The notes under the pieces were generated by a model that worked only from the letters and a program-made list of their open reading frames with translations, was not told the DNA's origin and did no database searches. From Heterodera schachtii (taxonomy: Eukaryota; Nematoda; Chromadorea; Rhabditida; Heteroderidae): DNA of 64,000 bases. Below, one piece after another: positions 19,506 through 30,600 of this stretch. The stretch is taken from the NCBI GenBank assembly GCA_023374025.1, contig SIJG01000005.1, forward strand, positions 608,356-672,355, given 5' to 3'. The position numbers and the translations under genes were made by a program. Numbering within the stretch: position 1 is the stretch's first letter; every line of letters begins with the position of its first letter.

Positions 19506-21504
19506 ATGAAAATATTATTAATATTTTTATTATTAACCGCATTAATATTCAAAAATACAATTAACAAAATTGAGGCTGGCAAAATAAAGGAAGAAAAAAG
19601 TTTTGATCAAATATTTGGCCAAAGATGGGACGAAAGAACAGAAGAAAATATATTCCAAATTGATCAAATGACTTATGGAGAAAATGATGATCAGAATAAT
19701 CAATTTGGACAAATGATCAACAAATTGATCAAAATTTTGATGAAAATTTGGAAGTGAAAGAAGAGGGGAGTGAAGAAATGTCCATAAATTGTGATGAATT
19801 GGGCGTCCAATTGCCAATGGCAACAAATAATGGACAAAGAAGTGATATATTTTCAAATGAAATTGATAAAAAGAAAATAAAAATTGTGAAAAAATTTCAT
19901 TTAGTACGAGAGAAATTCAAGAAAATAGTAAAGAAATGTTCAAGAAAAGAATGGAATAAAATTGAAAGAAAAATTTGCCAAAAAATTGGGTGCTAATCAA
20001 TGAAAATTTACAAATGGAAAAGAGAATTTGGATTAATGAAAAATAGTTATTCTGAAGAGGAAAAACATAAAATATTAAAGCAATTTGACCAAATATATGA
20101 GAAATTAAAAATGAAACTAAATGAAAAATTGGAAGGAAAAAGACAAAAATGTCAAAAAATAATAGCAAAACATTTGGGCATAAATCAGGGTTTCGATATG
20201 TTCTTATTTATAAGAAATGTTCTGATTTGGAGGGTCCAAATCTTACAAAACAAAAATGTTCTTATTTGTAAGAAATGTTCTGATTTTGGGCTATTGTTCT
20301 TATTTTGTTCTTGTTTCTAAAAATTCTTCAGAAAATTTGTAATTTTATGGCGTAATTTCAAAATTTTTCATGGCGGCGCCTATCGGCACCGCCGGCTCCC
20401 ACAAATCCTCTTTTCCCTAAAAAAATTGGCCCAAGATCGCAAAATTTTTTGGACAAAATTTGTTAACAAATTACATTAAATTTTCAAAAAATTTTCCCGG
20501 CGGCGCCTATCGGCACCGCCGGACCTCTCTCCTCGCACATACACCAAGTTTTTTGGAAAAAGCGCGTCGCAGAAAAAGGTTTTGAAAAACATCAAAGTCT
20601 TCGCTTGGCCTTACTTGCAAAATTGGCCTTTTTGGTGAAAATCTGTTAACAAATCAGAACGAAATTACAAAAAAATTTCCGGCGGCGCCTATCGGCACCG
20701 CCTGACCCTCTCCCCTCGCCCATTTTCCAAAATTTTTTTGGAAAAATTTTAAAAATCTAGTTTTTGATCACGAATGACTAAAACTTACGACTTGCTAATT
20801 TCCTCCCAAAATTGTAAAAAGCGATAATGGGAGACGAAAAATATAAATTTAATACTTTTTTGATCGAATAAACCGAAAAAATAACTGTTTAAAGAAATTT
20901 TGTAAAATGTTCTTATTTTTGACCCTAAAATCTTATTTTTTGGCCTTGGTGTTCTTATTTTGAAAATTTTGAGATCGAAACCCTGGCATAAATATAAAAA
21001 GCATTTATAAATGGAAGAAACAATTAAAAAACGGAAAATCGGTGAAAAATCAAAAAATTGATGCTGAAAAAAGAGAAATTGTTGAAAAATATTTTAAAAT
21101 AAAAAATGAATTTGTTGAAAATGGAAAACATTTACGGAAGGAATGGAAAGAATTTAGAGCAAAAATTAAACAAAGTTTTGAAGTGAATGATAGAACAATT
21201 GAAAAATGGGCCAAGAAATTCGGCATCAATCAAAATGTTACGAAAGGTTAATTTAATTTTATAATTTAATTTTAAATATTATATTTTAGAGAAAAAGATT
21301 TACTTAGCTTTTGAAAAAATGGAATTGATGAAGCAATATTATCAGCTGAAAAAAGAAAATAAAAATCTCACCGATCGGAAAATTGCTGAAAAGCTGAACA
21401 TCCCATTATGGTCATTAAAAAAATACAAATCTGCATTTAAAGAAAATGTGGAGCTATTTAAAAATGACGGCAGATGGCCAAAAAATGTTGTCAATAGGAA
21501 ATGA
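19506..21504 (+). pseudogene. Multi-HTH family copy D, interrupted by a transposon
   Basis: Signal peptide (KILLIFLLLTALIF) and the motif KSFDQIFGQRWDE are intact. One A is missing from an A-run at ~19,710, shifting frame in the linker. A second lesion near 19,970-19,997 shifts frame at the end of module 1. An 800-bp hAT-like element (20186-20985) sits inside module 2, in the GHLGI-equivalent turn. Right of it, module 3 (EKREIVEKYFKIKNEF...; TIEKWAKKFG) is open, and exon 2 (21290..21504) is intact through SLKKYKSAFK. Exon 2 is longer than in C, reading on into GRWPKN. Removing the insertion and one target duplication rejoins module 2 in frame, so the two small shifts and the insertion are separate events. 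Confidence 0.85.
20186..20985. mobile_element. hAT-like non-autonomous element (CAGGGTTTCGAT family)
   Basis: Inverted termini CAGGGTTTCGAT and ATCGAAACCCTG are flanked by an exact 8-bp duplication GCATAAAT (20178-20185, 20986-20993). The interior has three copies of a GC-rich palindrome (ggcggcgcctatcggcaccg; near 20,372, 20,500 and 20,685) and repeated 'atgttcttatttataagaa' words. No transposase. An 8-bp duplication fits hAT mobilisation. Confidence 0.88.
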
Positions 21505-23325
21505 ATTGCAACGGATTAATATATGAAAAACTCAAATTTTATTCCATAAGAACCTATATTTTAAATTTTATTTCTCGAAACATAAAAAAAAGTCAAAACT
21601 CATAGTGGAAAAGAAAGTAGAACAATTAGCTAAATCGGAAAAGACAATACTCTATATTAGATGATCAAGGAAAACCCCTATTCTTTATGATTTTATCACA
21701 TTATAATAAATCTTAGCTTTTGTGAGGAAGAAGGCATTTGATTTAAATGTTTGGCGTTCCATTTTATCTTCACTTTCCTATTTATTGATTTGCCTTTGAC
21801 TCATCCAATATATTCTCTCCATTTCCCATATTCATTCATTATTGTTTTCATCATTCATCCCTTATTATTTCTATGTTCAATCGCTCCCCAATCTATTTCT
21901 TCTTCTCCATATAACCATAATTTCCTTTTGTCCCAAAATAAATATATATTTCTCCAAGTGATAACGCTTTCGGGGAGTGGCTCGCCGGCAAAGGGAGATA
22001 AGTTGAAAAAGTTAACAAAATTCATGAAAATCCCATAAAAATTTCCAGTCGGCGCCTATCGGAACCGCCGGACTCTCTACGCCTAAAACAGAAAGTTTTT
22101 TGAAAAATGCCTAAAAAAAAGCCTTTTAATGTAAAAATGGTCACTAATTGTCTCAAAAACGCAAATTTTTCTCGGAGCTCTTATCGTTTCTCGTGGTCAT
22201 TTCTCGGTCTCGATTCTCAGTAAAAATCATTTCTCGCACATCTCTACTCTTGCTAACTCGTACAAGGCCAAATCATACGGTTTTCGGCAAAGAAAAAGTT
22301 CAACCTTTTGTCAAAGTCGACCAAATTAACATTCTTGGGATCATCGATAGCCCTTAAGGTTGTCTATTTAAATGCATAACGCAAGAAAATTTTATGATTT
22401 CAAAAAACAAATGACTAAAAAACTATAAGACTTTTTTCGTCCACTACTTTTTTATAACATAAACATAAATTTTTGAAATTCTGTAAGGAAATAGAAAAGC
22501 TTAAAGGCTATCGAGTGATCCCAAAAACCTTTAATTTGTCAAATTTTACAAAAGTTATAACGGTTTTTTGCCGAAAAACTATACGTGCCGGGGCTGAGCC
22601 CCTCATCTTCATGGTGATCATTTTTTGTTAAGTCGTAGACCCCCATAGGAAATTTTGCAGCAAATTTTAGGCGTGATATCTCAAAAATATCAAAAAATTT
22701 TCCAATACTTGGAATTTTTAAAAATTTCCCTCATTTGTAGCCATTTTTTGGGTTTCAAATCATCTTAAAGGAAGTATCCGAACATGTTGAAATAAACGAA
22801 ATTCAAAATTCCGGTCTCTAATCTTTGTTGTGAGATTTGCTTTATCTCAATCGCATTTTTCCATTCAGGGCAGGGTCCAGGACTTTGGAAATGCAAAGAG
22901 ACGAGCTTATTCCAATAAATTTGATCAACGGATTTTTATGTAGCAATCTTCGGATGGAATAAATGTGATAAGATGGAACCACTCAATTCATAAAAAGTTA
23001 GTAGAACTTGAACTTCAAACTTAACGAAATTTCGAGAGATCTATCAAATTTGCATTTACAATATTGTGCCAAAATATGGATTCCCCTCCCATTTTCATCG
23101 ATTTTATTTGCTAACCACTGCAAGTGAATTCTAAGAAGCTCATCTATTAACATTGCTTTGGTTACTTACATTTCACCTCTACAAATTGCAAAAGCAATTT
23201 GTAATTTAATAAAATATCCTTTTTATTGAATGTGTTACTGATTAGTGATTAAAATATAAATAAAAAAGAATGAAATAAATGAGAATCAAAAGTTTAAATA
23301 ACAGAGCAAGGAAAACAAACAGGAA
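21505..23325. other. Intergenic, repeat remnants only
   Basis: It begins with the conserved 3' word aaatgaattgcaacggat (21,497-21,515). At ~22,045 is a single GC palindrome (cggcgcctatcggaaccgcc). From ~22,330 to 22,580 runs an imperfect inverted pair around 'atcatcgatagcccttaag' and 'ggctatcgagtgatccc', the core seen in other foldback elements of this window. At ~22,815 is a ccggtctctaat word like the end of the 61-kb element. No gene found. Confidence 0.5.
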
Positions 23326-23772
23326 ATGCGTCGCCTGGATGAGACTAAAAAGGATAACAAGCGGATGAAGGACATTTTCTATAGTTTCATTAAACATATA
23401 GTTTTCACATTGAAAATAAAATTAGTTTTTAAAAAATTATTTAACAAAACTGAAAAACTCAAAGCTAGTACATCTATAAATTTTTTACATAGTAAAACAG
23501 CATTTATTTCACACCTGAACAGGGCAAAAGACGGCAGCAAAGGCAGAGCATCAACTATTCAAAAGGAAGAAGTTCGCGAAGTTCGACACAGCATGCTTAA
23601 AGCCAACAGTGGATTGAATTCTGCAAGCACAACGGGAACGCAGATCACCAACATGCACACAATCAAAATTAGGCTCAGACTCCATCCAGAGCAGCAAGTT
23701 GCAACACAGAATCGACACTCATCCACACCGAGGAATAACCATTTCGCTGTTGAACCCCCCAATCGTCGATAA
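23326..23772. other. Less AT-rich island, possible terminal exon on minus strand
   Basis: Bases ~23,500-23,770 are clearly richer in G+C than the surroundings. On the minus strand, after an acceptor-like ggttcaacag (~23,745), a frame encodes a strongly hydrophobic stretch (WSLSLILIVCMLVICVPVVL) then AEFNPLLALSMLCRTSRTSS and TGA at ~23,559. An AATAAA follows ~40 nt after that stop. This could be the last exon of a membrane or secreted protein, but no upstream exon is visible. The 148-codon plus-strand frame over the same bases has no recognisable features. Unresolved. Confidence 0.25.
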
Positions 23773-23784
23773 AAATATATGTAT

Positions 23785-23870
23785 TTGAAAATGGGAAAAC
23801 ATTCGCAGAAGGAATGGAAATAATTTAATGCAAAAATTAAACAAATTATTGGAGTGAGTGAAAAAGTAAT
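23785..23870 (+). pseudogene. Isolated fragment of HTH module 3
   Basis: Contains gaaaatgggaaaacattc, agaaggaatggaaa and ttggagtgagtg, the DNA of the module-3 helix region, broken by a stop. It is followed by a block (cgctttttgcgaaga...tacacaaccgagc) that also follows the truncated copy E at ~24,780. The two therefore share a 3' breakpoint region. Confidence 0.6.
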
Positions 23871-24131
23871 ACTTTTTTAATCATCGCTTTTTGCGAAGAA
23901 GTATACACAACCGAGCACAGAATTGTTTTTCTCAGCCAGTCCGAAATTGAAAAATCTTAAAATTCAGTACATTCGCTTTTAATTCAAGACCAATTTATGA
24001 AAATAAAAACATTATTTAGCTTTATTTCATATATAAGCTCGAATAATAATGGAAAAATCAAATCAAATAAATAAAAATTAAGAAATTATTGAATATTAAA
24101 TAATTCAATTGTCTCGCCTTTTTGTTAAATT

Positions 24132-24640
24132 ATGAAAGTGGTTATATTATTATTAATTGTAATAATATTCAAAAATGCAATTAACCAAATTAAAGCTAGC
24201 AAATAAAGCAACCGCAAGGATTTGATGAAATATTTGGCCAAGGATGGGACGACAGAGCAGAAGATAATATTGGAGATAATTCAGATAAAGAGAAAATTAA
24301 GAAAATGGGAAAGAAATATTCAACTAAAGATCAAATTTTAAAGCGATTTGATCAAATATATGGCAAATTAGAAATCCAATTAAATAAAAAATTGGAGGGA
24401 AAAAGAAAAATTAGCAAAAAAATAATAGCAAAACATTTGGGCATTGAAATAAGCAGTATTTATAAATGGAAGAAACAATTGAAAAATGGAATTTCTTTGA
24501 AAAATCAAAATATTGATGAGCAAAAAAAAGAAATTGTGGAAAATTATTCTAAAATAAAAATGAATTTATGCAAAATGGAAAACATTCACAGAAAAAATGG
24601 ATAGAATTTAAAACAAAAATAAAACAAATGATTTGAGTGA
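24132..24640 (+). pseudogene. Multi-HTH family copy E, truncated
   Basis: The signal peptide is open (KVVILLLIVIIF), then TAA stops the frame right after it. The linker motif survives only as FDEIFGQGWDDR in another frame. Most of the acidic linker and nearly all of module 1 are deleted, so KKYSTK joins directly to ILKRFDQ of module 2. Module 2 (SIYKWKKQLKNG) is complete and module 3 breaks off after the HRKNG equivalent. No exon 2 found. Dead copy. Confidence 0.8.
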
Positions 24641-25292
24641 ATTATGTATTAATTACTCATCTCTCGCTCGTCAAGTATTACCCGTAAAAAATAGGTAAAA
24701 ACCTAAAATCCGTCTCTACACAACACACTTAGCCTTTTAGTTAGCCTCTTAATAACAAAGAGATATTATGGTGATCGTAGCTTTTTGCGAATATTCTACA
24801 CAACCGAGCTGAGGGTTTTTGGGAATTTATAGAAATATTCTGTGAAAGTTTTAAAAAGTTTTTTGAAAATATACATCTAATCAGTTTTTTAATAAAATAA
24901 TAATAATAATAATTAATTTTTAAAATACTAAAATTCTAAGGATATTTAGGTCCTTTTTATGCATTTTATGCCGATTTATCTCTTATGAAGATTTTTTTTT
25001 ACCAAAAATAACTTATTAAATTTTTTTTTTACATATTTTCTTTCATATTTCTGGATTTTTCTACATTTTCATGCATATTTCGCGTATTTTTTAAAAAATA
25101 TTTTATTTAAATATTTTGCAAATCTTATTACATAAAATCCCCAACAACCCTATTGATAAATATTAATGTGGTATTGACTAAAGATATAAAAAATTGATTG
25201 AATAATTTATACAATGAATAATTTATACGTATAATGAATAGCGAAAAATATTTTATTAAAAAATAATTCACATTTTATTTTTACAAAAAATC

Positions 25293-26505
25293 ATGAAAAT
25301 ATTAATAATAAATTTATTATTATGTGCATTAATATTCGAAAATGCAATTAACCAAATTGAGACTGGCAAAATAAATCAAGAAAAAAGTTTTGATCAAATA
25401 TTTGGCCAAAGATGGGACGAAAGAACAGAAGAAAATATTTATCGAATTGATCAAATGACTTATGGAGAAAATGATGATCAGAATAACCAATTTGGACAAA
25501 ATGATCGACAATTTGATCAAATTGTTGATGAAAATATGAAAGTGAAAGAAGAGGAGAGTGAAGAAATGTCCACAAATGATGGTGATGAATTGTGCGTATT
25601 GCCAATGTCAACATTTATTGGACAAAGTTGTGATGATTTTTCAAATGCAATTGATCGAAAGAAACGAGAAATTGTGGAAAAATTTCATAAAATTAGGGAG
25701 AAAATTAAGCAAATGGGAAAGAAATATTCAACAAAAGAATGGCAAAAAATTGAAAGAAAAATTGCAAAAAAATTGGGAGCAAAAGAAATGAAAATTTACA
25801 AATGGAAAAGGGAATTTGGAATGATGATCAAAAAAATTATTATTCGGATGAGGAAAAGTGTAAAATATTAAAGCAATTTGACCAATTGTATGGCAAATTA
25901 AAAAATAAATTAAATGAAAAATTGAAGGGAAAAAGGACAAAATGCCAAATAATAATAGCAAAACATTTGGGCATTGATATAAGAACCATTTATAATTGGA
26001 AGAAACAATTAAAAGCTGGAAATTGGCTGAACAAATCAAAAAACTGATGAGAAAAAAAGAGAGATTATTGAAAAATATTTAAAAATAAAAAATGAATTTA
26101 CGCAAAATGGAAAACATTCACGGAAGGAATGGAAAGAATTTATTGGAAAAATTAAACAAATTTTTGGTGTGAGTCATATGCCAATTGAAAAATGGGCTGA
26201 GCAATTAAATATCAAACAAAACATTTCAAAAAGTAAATTAAATTAAATTAAATTTTCTATTTCAATTTTAATTTTAATAAGAACTTTCTTAATTTAATAT
26301 TAATACAGAGCGAAAATGTTTAACAATCTCTGAAAAAATGGTAATGATGAAGCAATATTATCAGCTGAAAAAAGAAAATAAAAATCTCACCGATCAGAAA
26401 ATTGCCGAATATTTGAAAATCTCAACATCGTCATTAACCAGATTTAAAGTTGCATTTAAAGAAAAAGGTGGAGATATTTTGAATACGACGGCAGATGGCC
26501 AATAA
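25293..26505 (+). pseudogene. Multi-HTH family copy F, frameshifted
   Basis: The signal peptide, KSFDQIFGQRWDE motif, acidic linker and module 1 (KIYKWKREFG) are open to ~25,830. One shift there separates module 2 (TIYNWKKQLKAG; open to ~26,045). A second shift precedes module 3 (recognisable to IEKWAEQLN). Donor-like aaaagtaaatt at ~26,230 and acceptor atacag at 26,308 frame exon 2 (26309..26505), which is open through TSSLTRFKVAFK. With two shifts it is probably inactive, but it is the least damaged of the broken copies; short read-errors in A-runs could account for both. The conserved 3' word (aaatgaattgcaacggat) lies at ~26,527. Confidence 0.75.
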
Positions 26506-27685
26506 AAAAATTCAATTTGTCGAGAGGAAATGAATTGCAACGGATAGGATAAATATATCAAAAATTCAATTAAAATTCAAGCCAATTTCACAAGAATTTA
26601 TATTTCAAATTTTATTTCTGGAAACATAAAAAAGCAAAACTCAAAACGGGAAAAAAACAAAGTCGAACATTAGATAAATAGGAAAATACAGTACTCCCAT
26701 TTGGGTAGTTAAAACGGGGCCGGATTCGTTATTTAAAAACTATCAATATGAAAATTTTTAACAAAAAAAATATATATAACTTCGTCCAAAATGAATCAAA
26801 TTTTAATTCTTATATCATTCGATAGCCCTAAGTTTTCTCTATTAGTCTACAAAATTAAAAAAATTTCGTAAATTTCAAAAAAGTTATGGCTAGAGGAACT
26901 CAAAAAAAAACCTTGTTTTCGAACATTTTTTTACATAACGTTTTTGAAAGTTAACAAAATTTTTTGAAAATTTGCACGATAATAGAACATTTAGGGCTAT
27001 CGAATGATACGAAGGATTAGCAACTTTTGTTGAAGAAAATTAAAAAACAATAAATATTGGCCTCAAATTGGGGAATTTTTGTCATATTTTCCCATTATTT
27101 TTTTAATCTATGAGAGGTGATAGGAAAAGTTCTATTTTTTAAATGGTTTTCTACAGAATTAAGAAATTTATGCTTTTTTTAAATTTTTCATAAATGAATA
27201 CTTTTTAATAGCATAATTAGCCATTTTGAGAGTTTTAGTTTACTTAATTTAGTGAATTTGAAGAATTTTTGAGGAATTTGCGTTAACAAATTAACAATTT
27301 TAATTTTTGAGAATTGAATTTAAACTATGACAAATTCATTAGTATGTGTATTATACAACAATATATAAATTATGCATCTTTTTATTAGGGCCTCCATTTT
27401 ATCGCCGAAAAACTGCTAAAATATGTATTAATTTATGACGAAAAAAAGCCAAAAATTTGGTCTAAAATTTATAAATATAGGATGTATTTTAATTAAATTT
27501 TTCTATTTTTTATTTCATTCAAAATTAAGCAATTTCTTAAAATAAAATTAAATTGATGTTTTTAAAAAATTTTTTGACATTTTTTGGTAGAGAAAAAAAA
27601 AGAATTTTCTGCAATTTTAAAATAGAGCCCATAATAATTTTCTATAATATGTGCGCTTGATCAACAATTCCACAATTTTCTTTCA
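26506..27685. other. Intergenic with foldback repeat core
   Basis: Includes the 3' flank of copy F, then ~26,800-27,020 an imperfect inverted repeat with 'ttcgatagccctaag' and 'agggctatcgaatgat' arms. The same arms are seen near 22.4, 29.2-29.4, 51.3 and 55.0 kb. The remainder is AT-rich. No coding sequence until the last exon of the FAD synthase gene on the minus strand. Confidence 0.5.
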
Positions 27686-30600
27686 TCATAATTTCGGGTC
27701 ACTTTGGTCACGGTTTGACCTTTCCAATTTGCCATCATCCAATGTATAGGCAGGCTTATAACTGTAAAAATTTTTAATTAATGGGCGAATTTGAGCCATC
27801 AGCCTAGTAGTGAAAAATTTTTTTTAATTGCTTATTTTTAGCACTTAATTTATTTTTGTTTTTTGATTAAATATAGAGGGGTGCTCGAGACACAAAATTT
27901 AGCGATTAACTCAAAACGAGACGGAGAAACACAAAACAAAAAAAAAAGTCGAGAAATTTTTCGGCTCGAGAACAAAGATTGGCGACAAAAACATTCCTAC
28001 TGTAGAACCTGGTATAGTAAGTATATTATTTTATAATAATTGGAATAGATTATTTTTATAACCAGTTTTTAAATTTGTGAGTAGAACTGACAAAGTAAGA
28101 AATGGAGTAAGTAAAGTCCCAAAAACTTTAAAATGAATATGAATTGAAATTTGAAAAGATTTTTTTATTTTGTTCATTTCAATTTTTTTTTAAATTAAAA
28201 ATAATTTCATTTTATCTATTAGAATTAATTATGGGACTGAAAGGATCCGCTCCAAGGCCAATCACTTTGGCACAGCAGTTTTTTAAACTTTTTTTAAATC
28301 CACAAAAAGGTAAAAAAGTAAATTGAAAAAAAATTTTTAATGAAAGAAACTTTTTTTTTTTATAATGAAATAGTTATTGTTTCATTTTTAAGTTTTTTGT
28401 TTTTTATTTTATGAAGAATTTATTTTTTTGGGTAAATAATGTTTTTTTAAAATACTTTTTTTTATGATTTTTTTTTTTTTTTTTGCTATTTTTAGGAAGG
28501 ATTTTTAAAACTTTTTTTTCTAGTTTTACAATGGATTTTTAAACTTTACCTATTCCCGGTGCCTTTGATCAACAAGGCGGGATTTTTTTGCCGTCTTTGT
28601 GCACTCGCCCAACGATGAATAGCCCGCATCGTATAGAATACAGTATGAAATTGATAGATCACGGATGCCTTTCCAAACTTCACCGTAACTCCAATCAAAC
28701 AACGGACAAACCTTGAAAAAAATTTGAAAATTTTTAAATTACTTAATTTTAAATGGTATTAAATTAGGGAAATAAATTTGCGAATTAGGAGGAGAGGCGG
28801 TGTGATTGTTCTAACTCCAAAAAAAAAAGTGTTAATGATAGTAAAATTTAAATCTAATTATTGTTTTCATTATATTTGCTGAATCTAAAGAACATAGCTT
28901 AGCTCAAACTTAATTAATTTAATTAATATTGGTACTAAGCGATAGAGCGTAACATTTGATTGTTTCATAATTTTTTTAGAAATAATCAAATTTAAGATTC
29001 TTTTTATGATTAGTAGAGACTAGAGAAAGGCAAATCAACATTTTTCTCTTAGCGAACATTGTTTTAATAAATATCAACATTGACCGGAACCGCTCAGTTC
29101 GGCCCTCACGGTTCGGCCCTCACGATTCGGCCCCAGCTCGTTTTTCCATGTTAGATTTTTTATTTGTTATCCAAATCCATAAATCTTGGTATCATTCGAA
29201 AGCTCTTAACATGCTCTATTAGCCTTACATAAAGCGAAAAATTTTTCAAGCCTAGAAAAAATTTTAGTGAGAAAAAAACTTGAAATTTTCGACTTTTTCG
29301 CAATTTTCATGTATAACTTTTTTGGCATTTGTCTAATCGCAGAGCAATAGCTTAGAAAAAGCTTCTAAATACCCTAAGCTTTCAAATAATACCAACAATG
29401 TTGGATTTGTTTGACAAAAAAAAAAAGTTATAGAAAGTTGTAGTGGAAAAAAAATGCTGGGGCCGAACCGTGGGGGCCGAACTGAGGTAGACCGACATTG
29501 ACGTTGATATTTATTTAATATCAACATGCATTATGCCATCAACATAATATCAACGCTATTTTTAAAATTTCGATAATTTTTGAAATTTTAAAGCAATTTT
29601 TTTCAAATGACTTTTGGCGGAAAAATAAAAAGGGGAGAGAGATAACAGAAAAGTGAGAGAGTGCTAAATTCAGCCCCAGTCATATAAAAGCATTTTTTGT
29701 GAAGAAAAATAAAGAAAAATTAATTAAAAAGAGAGTGTTAAGGATAAGACAGTGAGAGAACAGAGAATATAGTGAGGAATCTGCGTCTCTTACCAAAAGA
29801 ATCTGCGAAGAAGAGACATGAACTCCCTTCCCAAGTTACTAAGTTTTTTAAACTATGTTTTTTTTTTATGAATTTCGAACTCTCAGTTCTGTTTCGAATC
29901 CATTTTTCCTGGTTACGGGCAGGGGCATTTTTAATTTTTATTTTTTTTTTGCAAATTTCAATTTTTTTTTTTTTAAATAAAATTCACCCTAAGAAATTTC
30001 GGCCACCCCTCATCGGTCCATTGAATGTTGCTTTTCATGTATTTGCCAATCGGATCTGTTGAACGGGTGCCCATCATTGTGGCAACAATGTGCGACTGCT
30101 TTTCCTTGTATAGGGCCAAGCCGTGCTTCATCGGACCGGACAATTCCACCAAATTCAAATTATACCTTTAATTTGCTACTCTTTTTTCTTTGGCATTATC
30201 TATTTATTTGGATACCAAATAACAAAACCCCAAAAATAGGTAAAATAAAATGGCTAAGAATTACAACAAAAGAAAAAAATAAATTTTTTTTTTAATTCAA
30301 ATTATATCTTTAATTTTGATTTTTTTTAATTTGGCTTTATCTATTTGAATGCCAAAAAAGTAAAACCCCAAAAATAGGAAAAATAAAACGAATAAACATA
30401 ACACTATTTTTCTTCAAAAAGTCCATAAATTTGGTAAATTTATTAATCCTTGTGTGATATTTTAAATGTGTGGAACCTCCAAAAAATTGTATCAAATAAA
30501 AATAATCCAAATGAACCATTATTTCGATTCAAATAAAGTTCATTAAATATTTTTTTGTAATTTTCCCGCCGGCACCTGTTGGCACTGTCGGCTTCCAAAA

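Noticed and set aside
28144..28326. Plus-strand frame with MGLKGSAPRPITLAQQFFK
   Set aside because: Antisense within FAD synthase intron 6, short, with no recognised family; the flanking T-runs make the open frame unremarkable.
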